DNA of 51,026 nt from Chloroflexota bacterium (GTDB taxonomy: Bacteria > Chloroflexota > JAHJIN01): positions 1 to 51,026 of the forward strand of contig JAHJIN010000527.1 of the NCBI GenBank assembly GCA_018823415.1, given 5' to 3'. Every line of letters starts with the position of its first letter. Position 1 is the stretch's first letter. Below, one piece after another: positions 17,196 to 27,141 of this stretch. The notes below the pieces were generated by a model that saw only the letters and a program-made list of their open reading frames with translations, was not told the origin of the DNA and ran no database searches. The position numbers were made by a program, and so were the translations under genes.

Positions 17196-19334
17196 ATGTC
17201 CGAATACGTCACGTTTATCAGCGGCGGATATAGCGAGTGGTGCATCGTGGTCAAGCCGCCCGCGCAACCGGCGAACGCGCGCCGGCGCTTGCGCGGCGGC
17301 CCGCTGCCCGAACACCCCACGGCCCAGCTCGCAGCCCACGAGTTGCAGGCCGGCCTGGCGCAGATCAGCGGCACGACCCTGCGCCGGGTCACGGCTATCT
17401 CGTCGCACGCGCCGCGTTTTGAACTGCGCTACCAGGAGGGCAGCGGCGACGGCTTTACGAGCACGGTTACGAACGGCGGCGCCGGTCGCGTGCTGCTAGA
17501 GGGCGACAGCCCCCGGGGCCTGCTATTTGCCGTATATGACATGCTGGCCGAACTGGGGTGTCGATGGCTGTACCCCGGCCCGGCCGGGGCGCGCATCCCA
17601 GCGCAATCCGCCCTGCGCCTGCCCGTCGGCACCGTCCGTCAGGAGCCCAGCCTGCCCGGCCGGTGCCTCATCCTGGGACACCACCTGTACCTGGACCACC
17701 TGGAGGACTGGGTCATCTGGGCCGCGCGAAACCGGTTCAACACCATCTTTTTGCACCTGTTCCCGCCACCGGACCTGGGCGGCCAGCCGGACGCCTTCTG
17801 GTACGCCAAACTTGAGGGTGCCCTGCCGGTCATCCGCGAGCGCAGCCTGGTGGTGGAATACGGCGGGCACGGGCTGTCCGATCTGCTGCCGCGCGGCGCG
17901 TTCCACGCCACGCCCGAGGCGTTCCGGTTCGACGGCACGCAGCGCACGCCGGATCACAACTTTTGCCCCTCGCACCCGGAGGCACGCCGCCTCATCCGCG
18001 ACAACGCGACCCGCTATTTTCAGCAGCACCCGGACGTGGACGTGTATCACCTGTGGCCGGATGACATTGCCAGCGGCCCCGCAGCCGACAAAAGGGCCGC
18101 TGGCGGCGGTGGGTGGTGCCAGTGCCCGGCCTGCGTGGGCCTCTCCCCCACCGACCAGGCGCTTCAGGCCACCAACGACGTCGCCGAGGTCCTCGTCGCC
18201 GAGGCCCTGGCGGAAGCGCACCCGAACGCGCGCTTGGCCTTCCTGGCCTACCACGATACCGTGGCCCCGCCGACCAGCGTGCAACCGTATCCCAACGTCT
18301 GCCTGCTCTATGCCCCCCGCGAGCGCTGCTACGCCCACGCCATCTCTGACGACGCCTGCGTCCTCAATCGTGATACGTACGCGCCCCACTGCCAGGCGCA
18401 AATCTCCGCGTTCGCCCGGGACGGCGCGCCGGAGCATCGCGTGTTCGAATACTACACCGACGCGGTGCTCTTTAAATCCATGCTGCCGCCGCTGCCAACG
18501 GTGCTGGCCGCCGACATGCGTTTCTATCGCGACGCCGGCATTCACACCGTTCAGACCCTCATGACCGCCGACCGGCCCTGGGTGAGCATGCCCATCAACC
18601 TGTGGCTCTTTGCCCGGCTGGCCTGGGACGCCGACGCGGACCCGGACGAACTAGTGGCTGACTGGTGCGCGGCCGCCTTTGGCGCCGTATCTGACGCTGA
18701 GGCCGCTGAAGCAGCTGCCGCCTACGTCCGGGCCAGCGAGGCCGCCTGGCAACGGGTTCTGGACTTGGCCCCGGACGAGGTGTCCATGAGCATGAACACC
18801 CGTCTGCGTACCCTGCTGGACGACCCGCCGCGCGACGCGTTGGATTTCATGACCGCGCCCTTGCCCACGCGCCGGGCCAAGCTGGCCCTGTTGGACGAAT
18901 CGCTGGCGCTGTTGGACGAGGCTGGGGCGCACCTGACCGCGGCGGCCGAGACGAGCACTCAGCCAGAAGCGTTGGGACGGGAGCGCGCCGTCTTTGACTT
19001 GACCCGGGCCCAGTTCGCGTACCTGCGTGCCCGGCAGCGCGCCTATGTGCTGCTCGATGATCCGGATGAGGACGACACGCCGGCGGATCTGGACGCAGCG
19101 CTCGACGAGGCCCAGGCGGCCCTGGACGAGGCGTTCCGCTGGGGCCGGTCCCGGCAGCACATCCCCGGCCGCCGAGATCGGGCCTACTATGCGCTCATGC
19201 ACCGCATGTGGGACTTGCACTTGCGCCACGCCCGATACCGCACCCTGGAACCGGGGTCGTGGGCGCAACGCTGGCTACGCGCCCGCACACTGCTCGATTT
19301 CGCCCTGGCGTTCCTGCGCCTGCGATTCTCGTAA
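17196..19334 (+). CDS. DUF4838 domain protein, alpha-glucuronidase-like fold
   Basis: 712 residues from ATG at 17196; the frame is open further upstream, but that part is the palindromic repeat. Residues 1-170 look like the GH67/GH20-type N-terminal alpha/beta domain ([11 protein letters not shown] then [16 protein letters not shown]). The middle has the DUF4838 pattern: [12 protein letters not shown], a Zn-finger-like WCQCPACVG, and a barrel segment YHLWPDDI. The C-terminal 200 residues are charged and helical. The fold class suggests a glycoside hydrolase acting on plant-type or uronic polysaccharide, but activity of this family is poorly known. No signal peptide is visible, unlike many relatives. 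It diverges from the GH13 gene. Confidence 0.75.
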   Translation: MSEYVTFISGGYSEWCIVVKPPAQPANARRRLRGGPLPEHPTAQLAAHELQAGLAQISGTTLRRVTAISSHAPRFELRYQEGSGDGFTSTVTNGGAGRVLLEGDSPRGLLFAVYDMLAELGCRWLYPGPAGARIPAQSALRLPVGTVRQEPSLPGRCLILGHHLYLDHLEDWVIWAARNRFNTIFLHLFPPPDLGGQPDAFWYAKLEGALPVIRERSLVVEYGGHGLSDLLPRGAFHATPEAFRFDGTQRTPDHNFCPSHPEARRLIRDNATRYFQQHPDVDVYHLWPDDIASGPAADKRAAGGGGWCQCPACVGLSPTDQALQATNDVAEVLVAEALAEAHPNARLAFLAYHDTVAPPTSVQPYPNVCLLYAPRERCYAHAISDDACVLNRDTYAPHCQAQISAFARDGAPEHRVFEYYTDAVLFKSMLPPLPTVLAADMRFYRDAGIHTVQTLMTADRPWVSMPINLWLFARLAWDADADPDELVADWCAAAFGAVSDAEAAEAAAAYVRASEAAWQRVLDLAPDEVSMSMNTRLRTLLDDPPRDALDFMTAPLPTRRAKLALLDESLALLDEAGAHLTAAAETSTQPEALGRERAVFDLTRAQFAYLRARQRAYVLLDDPDEDDTPADLDAALDEAQAALDEAFRWGRSRQHIPGRRDRAYYALMHRMWDLHLRHARYRTLEPGSWAQRWLRARTLLDFALAFLRLRFS

Positions 19335-19359
19335 GGGCGCGATTCAATCGCGCCCCTAC
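19331..19359. repeat. short palindromic repeat (GGGCGCGATT type)
   Basis: 29-nt near-perfect palindrome immediately after the DUF4838 gene (it starts within its stop codon): arms 19331-19344 and 19346-19359 pair with one mismatch around a single C. Its form is that of a dispersed intergenic repeat rather than a terminator, since no T tract follows. Confidence 0.6.
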
Positions 19360-19387
19360 ACCAACGACGTACCCAGGAGAAAACCCC

Positions 19388-20623
19388 ATGCTCGACGCCA
19401 TCCTCACCGACGAACAGCGCGCCCTGCGCGACGAGGTCCGCGATTTCGTGCGCTGGGTGCCCCGGCAACTCATCCTGGACATGGACGCTGATAAGGTCTG
19501 CTATCCCCGCGAGTTTATCGCCGAGGCCGCCCGACGCAAGCTCCTGGGCCTGCGCTTTCCGCCGGTATACGGCGGCCGGGGCCTCACCTGGGCCGACGAG
19601 ATCGTGGCCCTGGAGGAGATGGGCGTGCTGGGCACCGCCCTGGCCTGCCTCTATTCGCTATATAGCATCGTGGGGGAGGCCATAAACCTCTTTGGCACTT
19701 CGGAGCAAAAGGAGCGCTGGCTGCGCCCGGCCCTGGCCGGGCAGTTTGGCGTGGCCGAGGGTCTCACGGAGCCACGCGGCGGCTCGGACTTTTTCGGGAC
19801 CACGGCCCGCGCCATTCGCGATGGGGACGCCTACATCCTGCGCGGCCAGAAACGCTTTGTGGTGGGGGCCGACGGCGCCGACCTCTTTCTCACCTATGCC
19901 CGCACCGATCCGGATGCCCCGGCCCACAAGGGTCTGAGCGCTTTTCTCGTGGAGCGCGGGCCGGGTGTGGAGACGCGCTACGTCTATGGGCTCATGGGCA
20001 CTCGGGGCGGCGGGACCGGCCGCCTGATCTTTCACGACGTGCGCGTGCCGGTCGTCAACCGCCTCGGCCCGGAAAACGATGCCGCGGCCATCTTTTACCA
20101 GATGATGATCCCGGAGCGCCTGACCAGCGCGGCCGGGGCCATCGGCATGGGGCGCGCGGCGCTGGAAGTGGCGACCCGCTACTCGGACAAGCGCCACGCC
20201 TTTGGGCAGACCATCCGGGCCTTTGAGGGCGTCAGTTTCAAGGTGGCCGAATCCATCACGCTGCTGGACGCGGCCCGGGGCCTGGCGTACCTGACGGCCC
20301 GGGCCATCGACGCCGGCGACGACCCGGCTCGCTGCCGCCGTCTCGTCTCCGAGACCAAGTCCTTTGCCACCGACGCGGCCTGGCAGGTGGTGAACCACGC
20401 TATGCAGATCATGGGCGGCATCGGCTACACCGACGTGTACCCTATCGAACGCATGCTCCGCGACGTGCGGCTCATCACCATCTGGACCGGCACCAACGAG
20501 ATCATGAAGCTCATCATCCAGCACGAATACTACAAAGAGCTGCTGGGCCAGCCGTCCGACACCCGCGACCTGGAGGCCGACGCCCCGGCCGCCGACCAGG
20601 AAGATGAAAAGGTATACGAGTGA
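19388..20623 (+). CDS. acyl-CoA dehydrogenase
   Basis: 411 residues from ATG at 19388, with AGGAGA 7 nt upstream. The family plan is complete: an N-terminal helical domain ([17 protein letters not shown]), the FAD-contacting TEPRGGSD segment, the middle beta domain, and the C-terminal helical domain with [20 protein letters not shown] and [10 protein letters not shown], the usual ending signature. It oxidises an acyl-CoA at the alpha-beta bond and passes electrons to ETF. Chain length is not predictable. The stop overlaps the start of folC as GTGA, so they are probably one operon, although no metabolic link between the two is evident. Confidence 0.92.
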   Translation: MLDAILTDEQRALRDEVRDFVRWVPRQLILDMDADKVCYPREFIAEAARRKLLGLRFPPVYGGRGLTWADEIVALEEMGVLGTALACLYSLYSIVGEAINLFGTSEQKERWLRPALAGQFGVAEGLTEPRGGSDFFGTTARAIRDGDAYILRGQKRFVVGADGADLFLTYARTDPDAPAHKGLSAFLVERGPGVETRYVYGLMGTRGGGTGRLIFHDVRVPVVNRLGPENDAAAIFYQMMIPERLTSAAGAIGMGRAALEVATRYSDKRHAFGQTIRAFEGVSFKVAESITLLDAARGLAYLTARAIDAGDDPARCRRLVSETKSFATDAAWQVVNHAMQIMGGIGYTDVYPIERMLRDVRLITIWTGTNEIMKLIIQHEYYKELLGQPSDTRDLEADAPAADQEDEKVYE

Positions 20624-22005
20624 GCGACCGTCGACCGCCGACCGCCGACCAGGACATTCGGGCCTATATCGAATCGTTCAAGACCGGGCCGGCCGTCAAT
20701 CCCAACCTGACGACGGCCGAGCACCTGGCGCGCATGCGCGAGCGGATGCCGCGCCTGCGTTATCTGCTGCGCCGGCTGGGCAACCCCCAGAACCGCTATG
20801 CCATCCTGCACGTGGGCGGCACGTCGGGCAAGGGGTCCACGGTCACCCTGCTGGCGGCGATACTACAGGCCGCCGGCCATCGCACCGGGCTGCACACGTC
20901 GCCCTATCTCCAGTCGCCCACCGAAAAGCTGGTGGTGAACGGCCAGCCGGCCTCGTTGGCCCAACTGACCGAGGCAGTGGAGGCGTGCCGGTCCCTCTTT
21001 GAAGAGATGCGCGAGGACAGCGTGGTGGGACGGCTGCGGTATAGCGACGTATGGGTGGCCCTCCCCCTGGTGTATTTCGCCCAGGCGCAGGTGGATTACG
21101 CCGTGATCGAGGTGGCGATGGGCGGGCGCTACGATTATACCAACCTCGTCGAGCCGATAGTGTCGGCCATCACCACGGTTGATTACGACCACCTGCTGCC
21201 GCTGGGCTCCACGCTGCCCGAGATTGCCTGGCACAAGGCCGGCATCATCAAGCTGGGCGTGCCGGCCGTCACCGGGGTCACGCAACCAGAGCTACTGAGC
21301 ATCTTGCGTGAGGAGAGCGAGCGCCAGGCCGCACCATTCTTCCAGGTGGGAAAAGACACGCAATACGTCATACGCCAACTCGATCAGAACGGCAGTCGCT
21401 TTGATTTCCACGGGCTCGATGGAGACCTGTGGCGCGACCTCCACGTGTCCATGCTGGGCGCGCACCAGGTGGCGAACGCCGCCGTCGCCATCACGGCCTT
21501 GCAAGCCGCGCAGCGATACGGCCAGATCGACCTGGCGGAGCCGGCCGTGCGGGCCGGCCTGGAGCAGGCGCGCTTTCCCGGCCGTCTGGAGATCGTGCAG
21601 CGCCGGCCGCTGGTGCTTTTGGACGGCGCTCACAACCCGGAAAAGATGACCAGCCTGCGCCACGCCCTGGACACGCTGTTCCCTGCTCGCCGGTGCATCC
21701 TGGTCATGGGCGCAATGGCCACCAAAGACGTGGTGCCGCTGGTGGCGCCCATTGCGCCCCTGGCGGATCACATCATCACCACGGCCCCGCACATTCCCGG
21801 CAAGGATGCCATCGACCCGGCGCTCATGGCCCATGCGCTGCGCGAGCAGGGCTGGGGCAGCCAAATCACCAGCGAGCCGGACCCGCTTGAGGCCGTGGAA
21901 CAGGCGCTGGCTTGGGCCGGCGACGACGACCTGATCGTGGTCACCGGCTCGCTCTACCTGGTGGGTGAGGTGCGCGAGCGCTGGTTCCCCGGTTGGCCCT
22001 TCTGA
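20620..22005 (+). CDS. folC: folylpolyglutamate synthase / dihydrofolate synthase
   Basis: 461 residues from GTG at 20620, overlapping the previous stop by 4 nt. It is an ATP-dependent Mur-ligase-type enzyme: P-loop [11 protein letters not shown], then [16 protein letters not shown] (the folate-binding loop), [29 protein letters not shown], and the late DGAHNPEKM segment at the start of the C-terminal domain. It adds glutamate to dihydropteroate or folates in the cytoplasm. Length is slightly above the usual 420-450, with the extra residues at the N-terminus. Confidence 0.92.
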   Translation: MSDRRPPTADQDIRAYIESFKTGPAVNPNLTTAEHLARMRERMPRLRYLLRRLGNPQNRYAILHVGGTSGKGSTVTLLAAILQAAGHRTGLHTSPYLQSPTEKLVVNGQPASLAQLTEAVEACRSLFEEMREDSVVGRLRYSDVWVALPLVYFAQAQVDYAVIEVAMGGRYDYTNLVEPIVSAITTVDYDHLLPLGSTLPEIAWHKAGIIKLGVPAVTGVTQPELLSILREESERQAAPFFQVGKDTQYVIRQLDQNGSRFDFHGLDGDLWRDLHVSMLGAHQVANAAVAITALQAAQRYGQIDLAEPAVRAGLEQARFPGRLEIVQRRPLVLLDGAHNPEKMTSLRHALDTLFPARRCILVMGAMATKDVVPLVAPIAPLADHIITTAPHIPGKDAIDPALMAHALREQGWGSQITSEPDPLEAVEQALAWAGDDDLIVVTGSLYLVGEVRERWFPGWPF

Positions 22006-22035
22006 CTTGCAATTACCACACAAGGAGGAAAAACC

Positions 22036-23508
22036 ATGCTACACATGCGACGGTTCATCAGTATTGGCATCGCGGTCCAGTTGGCCGTGCTGGCCGGTGT
22101 GCTGGCCGGCTGCACATCGCCTACAGTGCCCACGCCGGTGCCCACCTACACGCCGTGGGTACAAATAGTCACTGCCACCCCCACCCATACTGCCATCCCC
22201 ACGTCGGGGCCATCGCCCACGTTCACGCCCATGCCGGCCCCGCCCACCGTCACCCCACTGCCGCCGTCCCCATTGCCCACCCGGACGCCGCCGCCACCGC
22301 CACAGGCGCCGGTGGTCCAGGTCATTGCCCCGGCCAACGGCACGCAGTATACACTGGGGCAGGTGGTATCGGTCCAGTTTACAGCGGCCAGCAACGCCGG
22401 CGTGGCCCGGGCCGGGCTGTACGTGAACGGCACCCAAATGAGCTATCACTCTTATAACCAGCACCCCACGCTTATCCGCAATGATACGCTGCTATGGACG
22501 CCCACCGCACCCGGCAACTATACGCTCCAGATCATTGGCTACGACCCCTACAACAATCCCGGCTACTCGGACCAGCGGACCATCACCGTCCAGCAGCAGG
22601 CCGCGCCGCCCACCGTGCGCATCGACTATCCCGGCTCGCCCACCGACATCTATGTCAACCAGACGTTGCAGCTCCAGGCGACAGTCAACGGGGCACTGGG
22701 CATCCAACGGCTGGAACTGGTGGTACGCAAAGGGAGCCAGGACACGGTCTATACCAGCGACGGCAACTATCACAACGTGCCCTACCAGTGGCGCGTGTCA
22801 TGGCAGTCGGCGCAGGTGGGCGAACACAAGCTATTTGTGCGCACCCGCGATACCAACGGCCAGGTGGGTCAGTCGGGCGAGGTAACGATCCGCGTGATCG
22901 ATAACCAGCCGCCTCAGGTACAGGTGACGTACAGCGCCACCACACTAGGCCAGGGCAGCGACCTCAAGGCGCACATAGAAGCCGTAGACAGCAGCGGCGT
23001 GACCAAGATCAACTTGCGGATGAATGACAAGGTTGTGGACAAGTGGGAAGCGCCCAATCCCGCCGTGGGGCAAACGTACGTGAGCGTGGACCTATGGTGG
23101 CGCGGCGTGGGGCCGGCCGGCAATTACAACGTCCAGGTGCGCGCCCATGACACGCTGGACAACCGCGTCGATACGCCCATGCAGGTCATCCACGTGCAGT
23201 CCGGGCCGCCGGCGCCGCCCAACGTGGTGGCCAAGTGGGAAGGCGGCCAGTTTTCACTCCGCATCACCGAGCAAAAAGATACCGGCAAGATCAAGGGCAC
23301 GCTGCGGTCCGAGGGCGGCACGCGCGAGGCTATCAAGCAAAGCCAAATCGACGGCCGCAACGTGACCGTCCACGCGACCATCGACGGCATCACCTATAAC
23401 CTGATGCTCACGCTGTCTACCGATGGAAATCGGCTGGAAGGGAACTGGAGCACCACGCAGACCGGAGTCCTGGTGCCCATCACCCTCGTCAAGACCAAGG
23501 ACCTCTAG
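22036..23508 (+). CDS. lipoprotein with Ig-like domains
   Basis: 490 residues. AAGGAGG precedes ATG 22036. A signal peptide with lipobox (VLAGC, Cys near residue 26) is followed by about 60 residues rich in Thr and Pro, a flexible wall-spanning or spacer linker. Next come repeated beta-sandwich modules of bacterial Ig type: IAPANGTQYTLGQVVSVQF, IDYPGSPTDIYVNQTLQL and QVTYSATTLGQGSDLKAHI mark three successive starts. The last 90 residues form a different beta-rich domain (VVAKWEGGQFSLRITEQ). It is surface-exposed; a binding or adhesive role is inferred only from the domain type. Confidence 0.8.
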   Translation: MLHMRRFISIGIAVQLAVLAGVLAGCTSPTVPTPVPTYTPWVQIVTATPTHTAIPTSGPSPTFTPMPAPPTVTPLPPSPLPTRTPPPPPQAPVVQVIAPANGTQYTLGQVVSVQFTAASNAGVARAGLYVNGTQMSYHSYNQHPTLIRNDTLLWTPTAPGNYTLQIIGYDPYNNPGYSDQRTITVQQQAAPPTVRIDYPGSPTDIYVNQTLQLQATVNGALGIQRLELVVRKGSQDTVYTSDGNYHNVPYQWRVSWQSAQVGEHKLFVRTRDTNGQVGQSGEVTIRVIDNQPPQVQVTYSATTLGQGSDLKAHIEAVDSSGVTKINLRMNDKVVDKWEAPNPAVGQTYVSVDLWWRGVGPAGNYNVQVRAHDTLDNRVDTPMQVIHVQSGPPAPPNVVAKWEGGQFSLRITEQKDTGKIKGTLRSEGGTREAIKQSQIDGRNVTVHATIDGITYNLMLTLSTDGNRLEGNWSTTQTGVLVPITLVKTKDL

Positions 23509-23529
23509 ACGATCAAGCCACGCCATCAA

Positions 23530-23572
23530 AAACGCCTCTCGCCGGCGATCTCGGTGAGAGGCGTTTGTTTTT
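23530..23572. terminator. bidirectional intrinsic terminator
   Basis: Stem of 11 bp (23530-23540 with 23556-23566), loop 23541-23555, followed on the plus strand by five T (23568-23572) and on the minus strand by a matching run from the A tract 23528-23532. It ends the lipoprotein gene and the convergent membrane protein gene. Confidence 0.85.
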
Positions 23573-23588
23573 CTCGGTCGGTGCGCAG

Positions 23589-24050
23589 TCAGCGCAACGT
23601 ACCCCATACCCCAGCGCTGTGCAGGTAAAAGCGCAGGCCCAGAGCCAACACCACTGCCAGCACCAGCAGCGTCGCCTCCAGGCACAGCAACGCCACCATC
23701 ACCTGCGGCCAGGCTGGCAAGAGGCCCAACGTCAGCGGCGTCAGGATCAGGCTGGGCACCGCGAACAGGGTCCACGCCATCAACAGCACCGTCGGCCCCA
23801 CGGAGCGCCGGCCCTGGTAGAGCAGCCAATTGCCGGTGTAGAACAGGCCACCGCAGGCCGTCACCGTTACCCAGGCCATGAGCCAGTGCAGCGCACCCAC
23901 CACGGCCAGCACGGTCAACACATTCGAGTCGAGGCCGGGCTGTCCCAACACCAGAAACGCCACCACAAGCGGCATCAGCACAGCCAGCAGGCTCACCACC
24001 AGCCCCACGCCGGCCCACAACAGGATGCCAATCACCACCAGTTGAAACAC
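23589..24050 (-). CDS. small integral membrane protein, unknown function
   Basis: 153 residues from GTG at 24050, chosen because AAGGAG lies 9-14 nt upstream; longer readings would overlap the PrsW-type gene. It has about four hydrophobic helices with short loops and no recognised motif. It follows the PrsW-type protease gene by 29 bp on the same strand, so it may be part of its operon. No family is recognised. Confidence 0.6.
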   Translation of the reverse strand: MFQLVVIGILLWAGVGLVVSLLAVLMPLVVAFLVLGQPGLDSNVLTVLAVVGALHWLMAWVTVTACGGLFYTGNWLLYQGRRSVGPTVLLMAWTLFAVPSLILTPLTLGLLPAWPQVMVALLCLEATLLVLAVVLALGLRFYLHSAGVWGTLR

Positions 24051-24079
24051 GCGCTCTCTCCTTTGGGGATCGCCGGGAG

Positions 24080-25351
24080 CTAGAATGGTGTGGGCGTCGT
24101 GGTAATCCCCAGGGTATAGCTCAGGGTGCTGAAACCCAGGCACATGAACACGCAGCACGCGCCCAGCAGCACCAGCACGGTCACCACAAGCACGCGCACG
24201 CCGGCGCTCTGGCGGTCAAACCAGCCCGGTGGCGCTGTGGGCACGTAACCCGCTCCCTGCACCCACGTGCCGCAGGCGGTGCAAAACTGTCGGTTCACCG
24301 ACAGAGGCTGCCCACACCGGGCGCACGTGATGGCCGCTTCCACATCCAGCGTGCCCTTGAGATCGGCAATCTGGGCACGCAGATACACAATGTCGGCGGC
24401 GGTGCGGCCTTCGTCGCCCAGCCGGCCGAGCTGGTATTTCTTGAACGCCAGGTCTGAGGCCAGTTGGAACAGCCGGCCCTGCTCGCGCCAGGCCCCAAAC
24501 CCGCCGCTGGTAAGCGCCCGGAACCGCGCTCCCAGCCGCCGCCACGAACTCGAGATGAAGTGATACTCTTGGGCCGTGATGAGGCCGCGCTGCACCTCTT
24601 CTGCCAACTGCTCGCGGATCCAGCGCGCCTCCCAGATCAGCGCCACCAGGATGATGCCCAGCATCACCAGCACCGCCAGCCAGTTGGAACTCAGGGCCAA
24701 GCAGCAGCCCGGCAGGCCCAGCACTGTGACGCCGTTGTTAAAGGCGTGCAGGCTCATCGCCACCACCCAGGCCCCGGGCACGGTCACGAACCAAGCCCAT
24801 TTACGGCCCGAGATGCGTGCCAGCCCCACCCCGGCCCCGGTCACGCTGGTGTATGCCGCGTGCGCGATGCCAAAGAGCGTGGGCCGGATCAGGATGAGAA
24901 AGAACAACTGCTCCCAGCCCCCCTCGCCAAAGGCCCGCATGAAATAGTCAAAGTCTTCGGTCATGGCAAACCCAAAGCCGATCATGGCGCCATAGATGAT
25001 TCCGTCCAGCACATCGTCAAACTCGTGGCGAAAGATCAGCACCAGCAGGATCAGCGCCAGCCCCTTGGCCGTCTCTTCGATAAACGGCGCCACCACCGCC
25101 GCGGTGCCCAGCTCGCCGATGAGCGGGTCGATCAGCATCAGCGGCAGCCCGAACAAGGTGTTGAACAACGCGGCAAAGACGTTGGCCGGGATCGCGCCCC
25201 ATAAAAAGGCAAAGGCCAGCAACCACAACGGCTCCTTTTCAAAACGGTCCAGCCACCAGATGATCACGATATAGATGGCGGCCGGGATGACTGCTCCCAG
25301 GATCGCCAGCAACCCCGCCGTCAACGCCACCGACCAATCTATTCCTTCCAC
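24080..25351 (-). CDS. PrsW-family intramembrane metalloprotease with C-terminal zinc ribbon
   Basis: 423 residues. Eight or so helices carry the PrsW motifs: FEKEPLWLL near residue 37, FIEETAKGLAL with the paired Glu (residues 92-93) and Lys 96, a DGIIYGAMIGFGFAMTED segment, and a later conserved His (SLHAFNN). These match the glutamic/metal intramembrane protease superfamily that includes CAAX proteases. After the core there is a helical linker and a double-CxxC ribbon (CARCGQPL ... CTACGTW), then a final membrane helix. Relatives cut anti-sigma factors in Bacillus; the substrate here is unknown. Confidence 0.88.
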   Translation of the reverse strand: MEGIDWSVALTAGLLAILGAVIPAAIYIVIIWWLDRFEKEPLWLLAFAFLWGAIPANVFAALFNTLFGLPLMLIDPLIGELGTAAVVAPFIEETAKGLALILLVLIFRHEFDDVLDGIIYGAMIGFGFAMTEDFDYFMRAFGEGGWEQLFFLILIRPTLFGIAHAAYTSVTGAGVGLARISGRKWAWFVTVPGAWVVAMSLHAFNNGVTVLGLPGCCLALSSNWLAVLVMLGIILVALIWEARWIREQLAEEVQRGLITAQEYHFISSSWRRLGARFRALTSGGFGAWREQGRLFQLASDLAFKKYQLGRLGDEGRTAADIVYLRAQIADLKGTLDVEAAITCARCGQPLSVNRQFCTACGTWVQGAGYVPTAPPGWFDRQSAGVRVLVVTVLVLLGACCVFMCLGFSTLSYTLGITTTPTPF

Positions 25352-25412
25352 CAGACACCTCCAGCATTTGGTGCTTACGTGTAGAGTATAGCAGGACCGA
25401 CGACCGGTGTCA

Positions 25413-25421
25413 ATGTCGAGA
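25413..25421 (+). repeat. left copy of 9-bp target-site duplication
   Basis: ATGTCGAGA, identical in sequence and orientation to 27070-27078, directly abutting the left inverted repeat of the insertion sequence. Confidence 0.88.
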
Positions 25422-25574
25422 CAGCAATTCCCGTTATGCCCGGAGCGGATTTGGTTCTTGCGTCATGGGCATGGTTCAGCAAGTCGTTCTAGCAAACGGC
25501 CGGCCGGTCGGGGTAGATCAGCGCCCCCAAATCGGCTATAATAGAGGCCCAGTCTAGCGCCGAGAGGTTGCTTC

Positions 25575-26891
25575 ATGGCCATTCCCAGTGCCTTATCCGC
25601 TGACAGTCTCGTCCAGCTCGTGCGCCGCGGGGGGGAACAGATCCAGGACCATCGCGCCGCCAATGTCTCTATCTCGTTGGCCGATGCCCTGATGGCGGCC
25701 TTTGCGATGTTCTCCTTGAAGGACAGTTCCCTGCTAGAGTTTGATGAGCGGCGGAGCCGCGATGCCAATCTGCAGCACATCTATGGCCTGGAAAAGGTGC
25801 CGTGTGACACGCAGATGCGCACCATCCTGGACCCCGTGGCCCCAGCCGAGCTCAAGCCCCTATTCCAGCAGGTCTTCGCGCGCCTGGAACGACACTCGGG
25901 CTTGGCTGGGATGCAATATCTGGGGCGCTACTACCTCTTGTCCTTGGACGGGACCCAGTACTTCTCTTCCAAGAAAGTGCATTGTAGTTCGTGTTTGGAA
26001 CGGCACAGCCGCAAAACTGGCGAGGTGACCTACAGTCATCAACTGCTGGGGGGCGCCATCGTGCATCCCGATTCTCCAGTAGTCATTCCCCTGGCCCCCG
26101 AGCCCATCATCAAGCCAGATGGGGCGACGAAAAACGACTGCGAGCGCAACGCCGCCAAGCGTTTTCTGGCCCAAGTGCGGCAGGATCATCCCGATTTGCC
26201 GCTCATTATTGTGGAAGATGCCTTGAGTAGCAATGCCCCCCATATCCGCGAACTGCACAAGCACGATATGCGGTTCATTCTGGGCGTGAAAGAGGGCGAC
26301 CACCCCTTTCTGTTTGACCAGGTGCGGACCGCCCAGGCAGCGGGGCAGACCAGCACCTACGAATATGATGACGGGCCGATCACCCAGCGCTTCCACTTTA
26401 TCAATCAGGTGCCCCTGAACGAATCCAATCCGGATATCCTGGTCAATTTCCTGGAGTACTGGGAAATCAAGGGCGACCAGGTGCAGCATTGGTGCTGGAT
26501 TACCGACTTCATCCTGTACCAGTGGAACGTGGGCGCGATCATGCGCGGCGGCCGGGCACGGTGGAAAATCGACGCGAAGCGTGAAACCTGCAACACCCTC
26601 AAGAACCAGGGCTACCATTTCGAGCACAACTATGGTCACGGTCAGGAGCACCTGTCGGTCAATTTTGCCCTATTGATGATGCTCGCTTTCCTGGTCCGGG
26701 ACGGCCAGGTACAACAGCGGGCCGACGCTTTGTTTCAGGCCGTGTTGAAAAAGGAAGGGAGCCGCAAGCGTTTGTGGGCTCATGCCCGATCCCTTTTTTA
26801 CACCCTGGAGTTTGCCAGCATGACCGACATCTACCGCGCCTTGTTGTATGGCTACAGAATCGAGCAGGTGACCATTTTGGGACCCGCCTGA
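25575..26891 (+). CDS. DDE transposase (IS4-superfamily-like)
   Basis: 438 residues, full length. The likely catalytic residues are Asp 125 (LLSLDGTQYF), Asp 215 (IIVEDALSSN) and Glu 337 (KIDAKRETCNTLK), the last sitting in an R-x2-W...E-x5-K arrangement like the YREK box of IS4 transposases. A further strongly patterned stretch is GYHFEHNYGHG. A TATAAT box at 25537-25542 lies 32 nt before the start codon; no good -35 is visible. The frame is intact, so the element may be active. Subfamily (IS4, ISNCY or another) is uncertain. It cuts and joins the element's ends. Confidence 0.88.
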   Translation: MAIPSALSADSLVQLVRRGGEQIQDHRAANVSISLADALMAAFAMFSLKDSSLLEFDERRSRDANLQHIYGLEKVPCDTQMRTILDPVAPAELKPLFQQVFARLERHSGLAGMQYLGRYYLLSLDGTQYFSSKKVHCSSCLERHSRKTGEVTYSHQLLGGAIVHPDSPVVIPLAPEPIIKPDGATKNDCERNAAKRFLAQVRQDHPDLPLIIVEDALSSNAPHIRELHKHDMRFILGVKEGDHPFLFDQVRTAQAAGQTSTYEYDDGPITQRFHFINQVPLNESNPDILVNFLEYWEIKGDQVQHWCWITDFILYQWNVGAIMRGGRARWKIDAKRETCNTLKNQGYHFEHNYGHGQEHLSVNFALLMMLAFLVRDGQVQQRADALFQAVLKKEGSRKRLWAHARSLFYTLEFASMTDIYRALLYGYRIEQVTILGPA

Positions 26892-26983
26892 TCCAGCCCC
26901 TGCGGGGCCCCAGGGACCAGTGCGCCTCCGGCCCGATGGGCTCTGCCCATCTCGGCACTGGCCCTGGTTTACCTGCTGGATCA
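26889..26983 (+). repeat. nested hairpin in the right end of the insertion sequence
   Basis: Three stacked stems starting in the transposase stop codon: 26889-26897 with 26975-26983 (9 bp); 26910-26923 with 26955-26967 (13 bp, one bulged A); 26935-26941 with 26945-26951 region (GATGGGC/GCCCATC, TCT loop). A further hairpin (AACTGCCA/TGGCAGTT) lies at about 27013-27038. It may block outside transcription or act in transposition. Confidence 0.65.
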
Positions 26984-27069
26984 TCCGCTTGCAGCAGCCG
27001 GGTCAACTCTGGAACTGCCACCGGGCCAGTTGGCAGTTGGGTCCCCGAGCTACATAGCGGGAATTGCTG

Positions 27070-27078
27070 ATGTCGAGA
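27070..27078 (+). repeat. right copy of 9-bp target-site duplication
   Basis: ATGTCGAGA directly after the right inverted repeat, identical to 25413-25421. Confidence 0.88.
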
Positions 27079-27101
27079 TTTGCACCGGGTGTATTCCAGT
27101 A

Positions 27102-27141
27102 GACCGCCGCCGGGCAAAGGTTCGCCGGCGGCGGTCATTTT
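27102..27141. terminator. hairpin after leuS
   Basis: 12-bp perfect GC stem (27102-27113 with 27125-27136), loop 27114-27124. On the plus strand it is followed by ATTTTT, a good terminator for transcription coming from the insertion sequence; on the minus strand it directly follows the leuS stop but lacks a T tract. Confidence 0.65.

Larger units (their letters stand above)
25422..27069 (+). mobile_element. complete insertion sequence, IS4-like, 1648 bp
   Basis: Bounded by terminal inverted repeats CAGCAATTCCCG(T/C)TATG, left 25422-25438 and right 27053-27069 (reverse complement), matching at 16 of 17 positions. It is flanked by a perfect 9-bp direct repeat. It carries one intact transposase gene and a structured 160-bp right end. 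It lies between the PrsW-type gene and leuS. The intact gene, near-identical ends and perfect duplication suggest a recent insertion. Confidence 0.92.

Noticed and set aside
17041..19359. CRISPR or tandem repeat array suggested by palindromes
   Set aside because: The palindromes are single, of two unrelated types and far apart; no regular spacers are present anywhere in the window.
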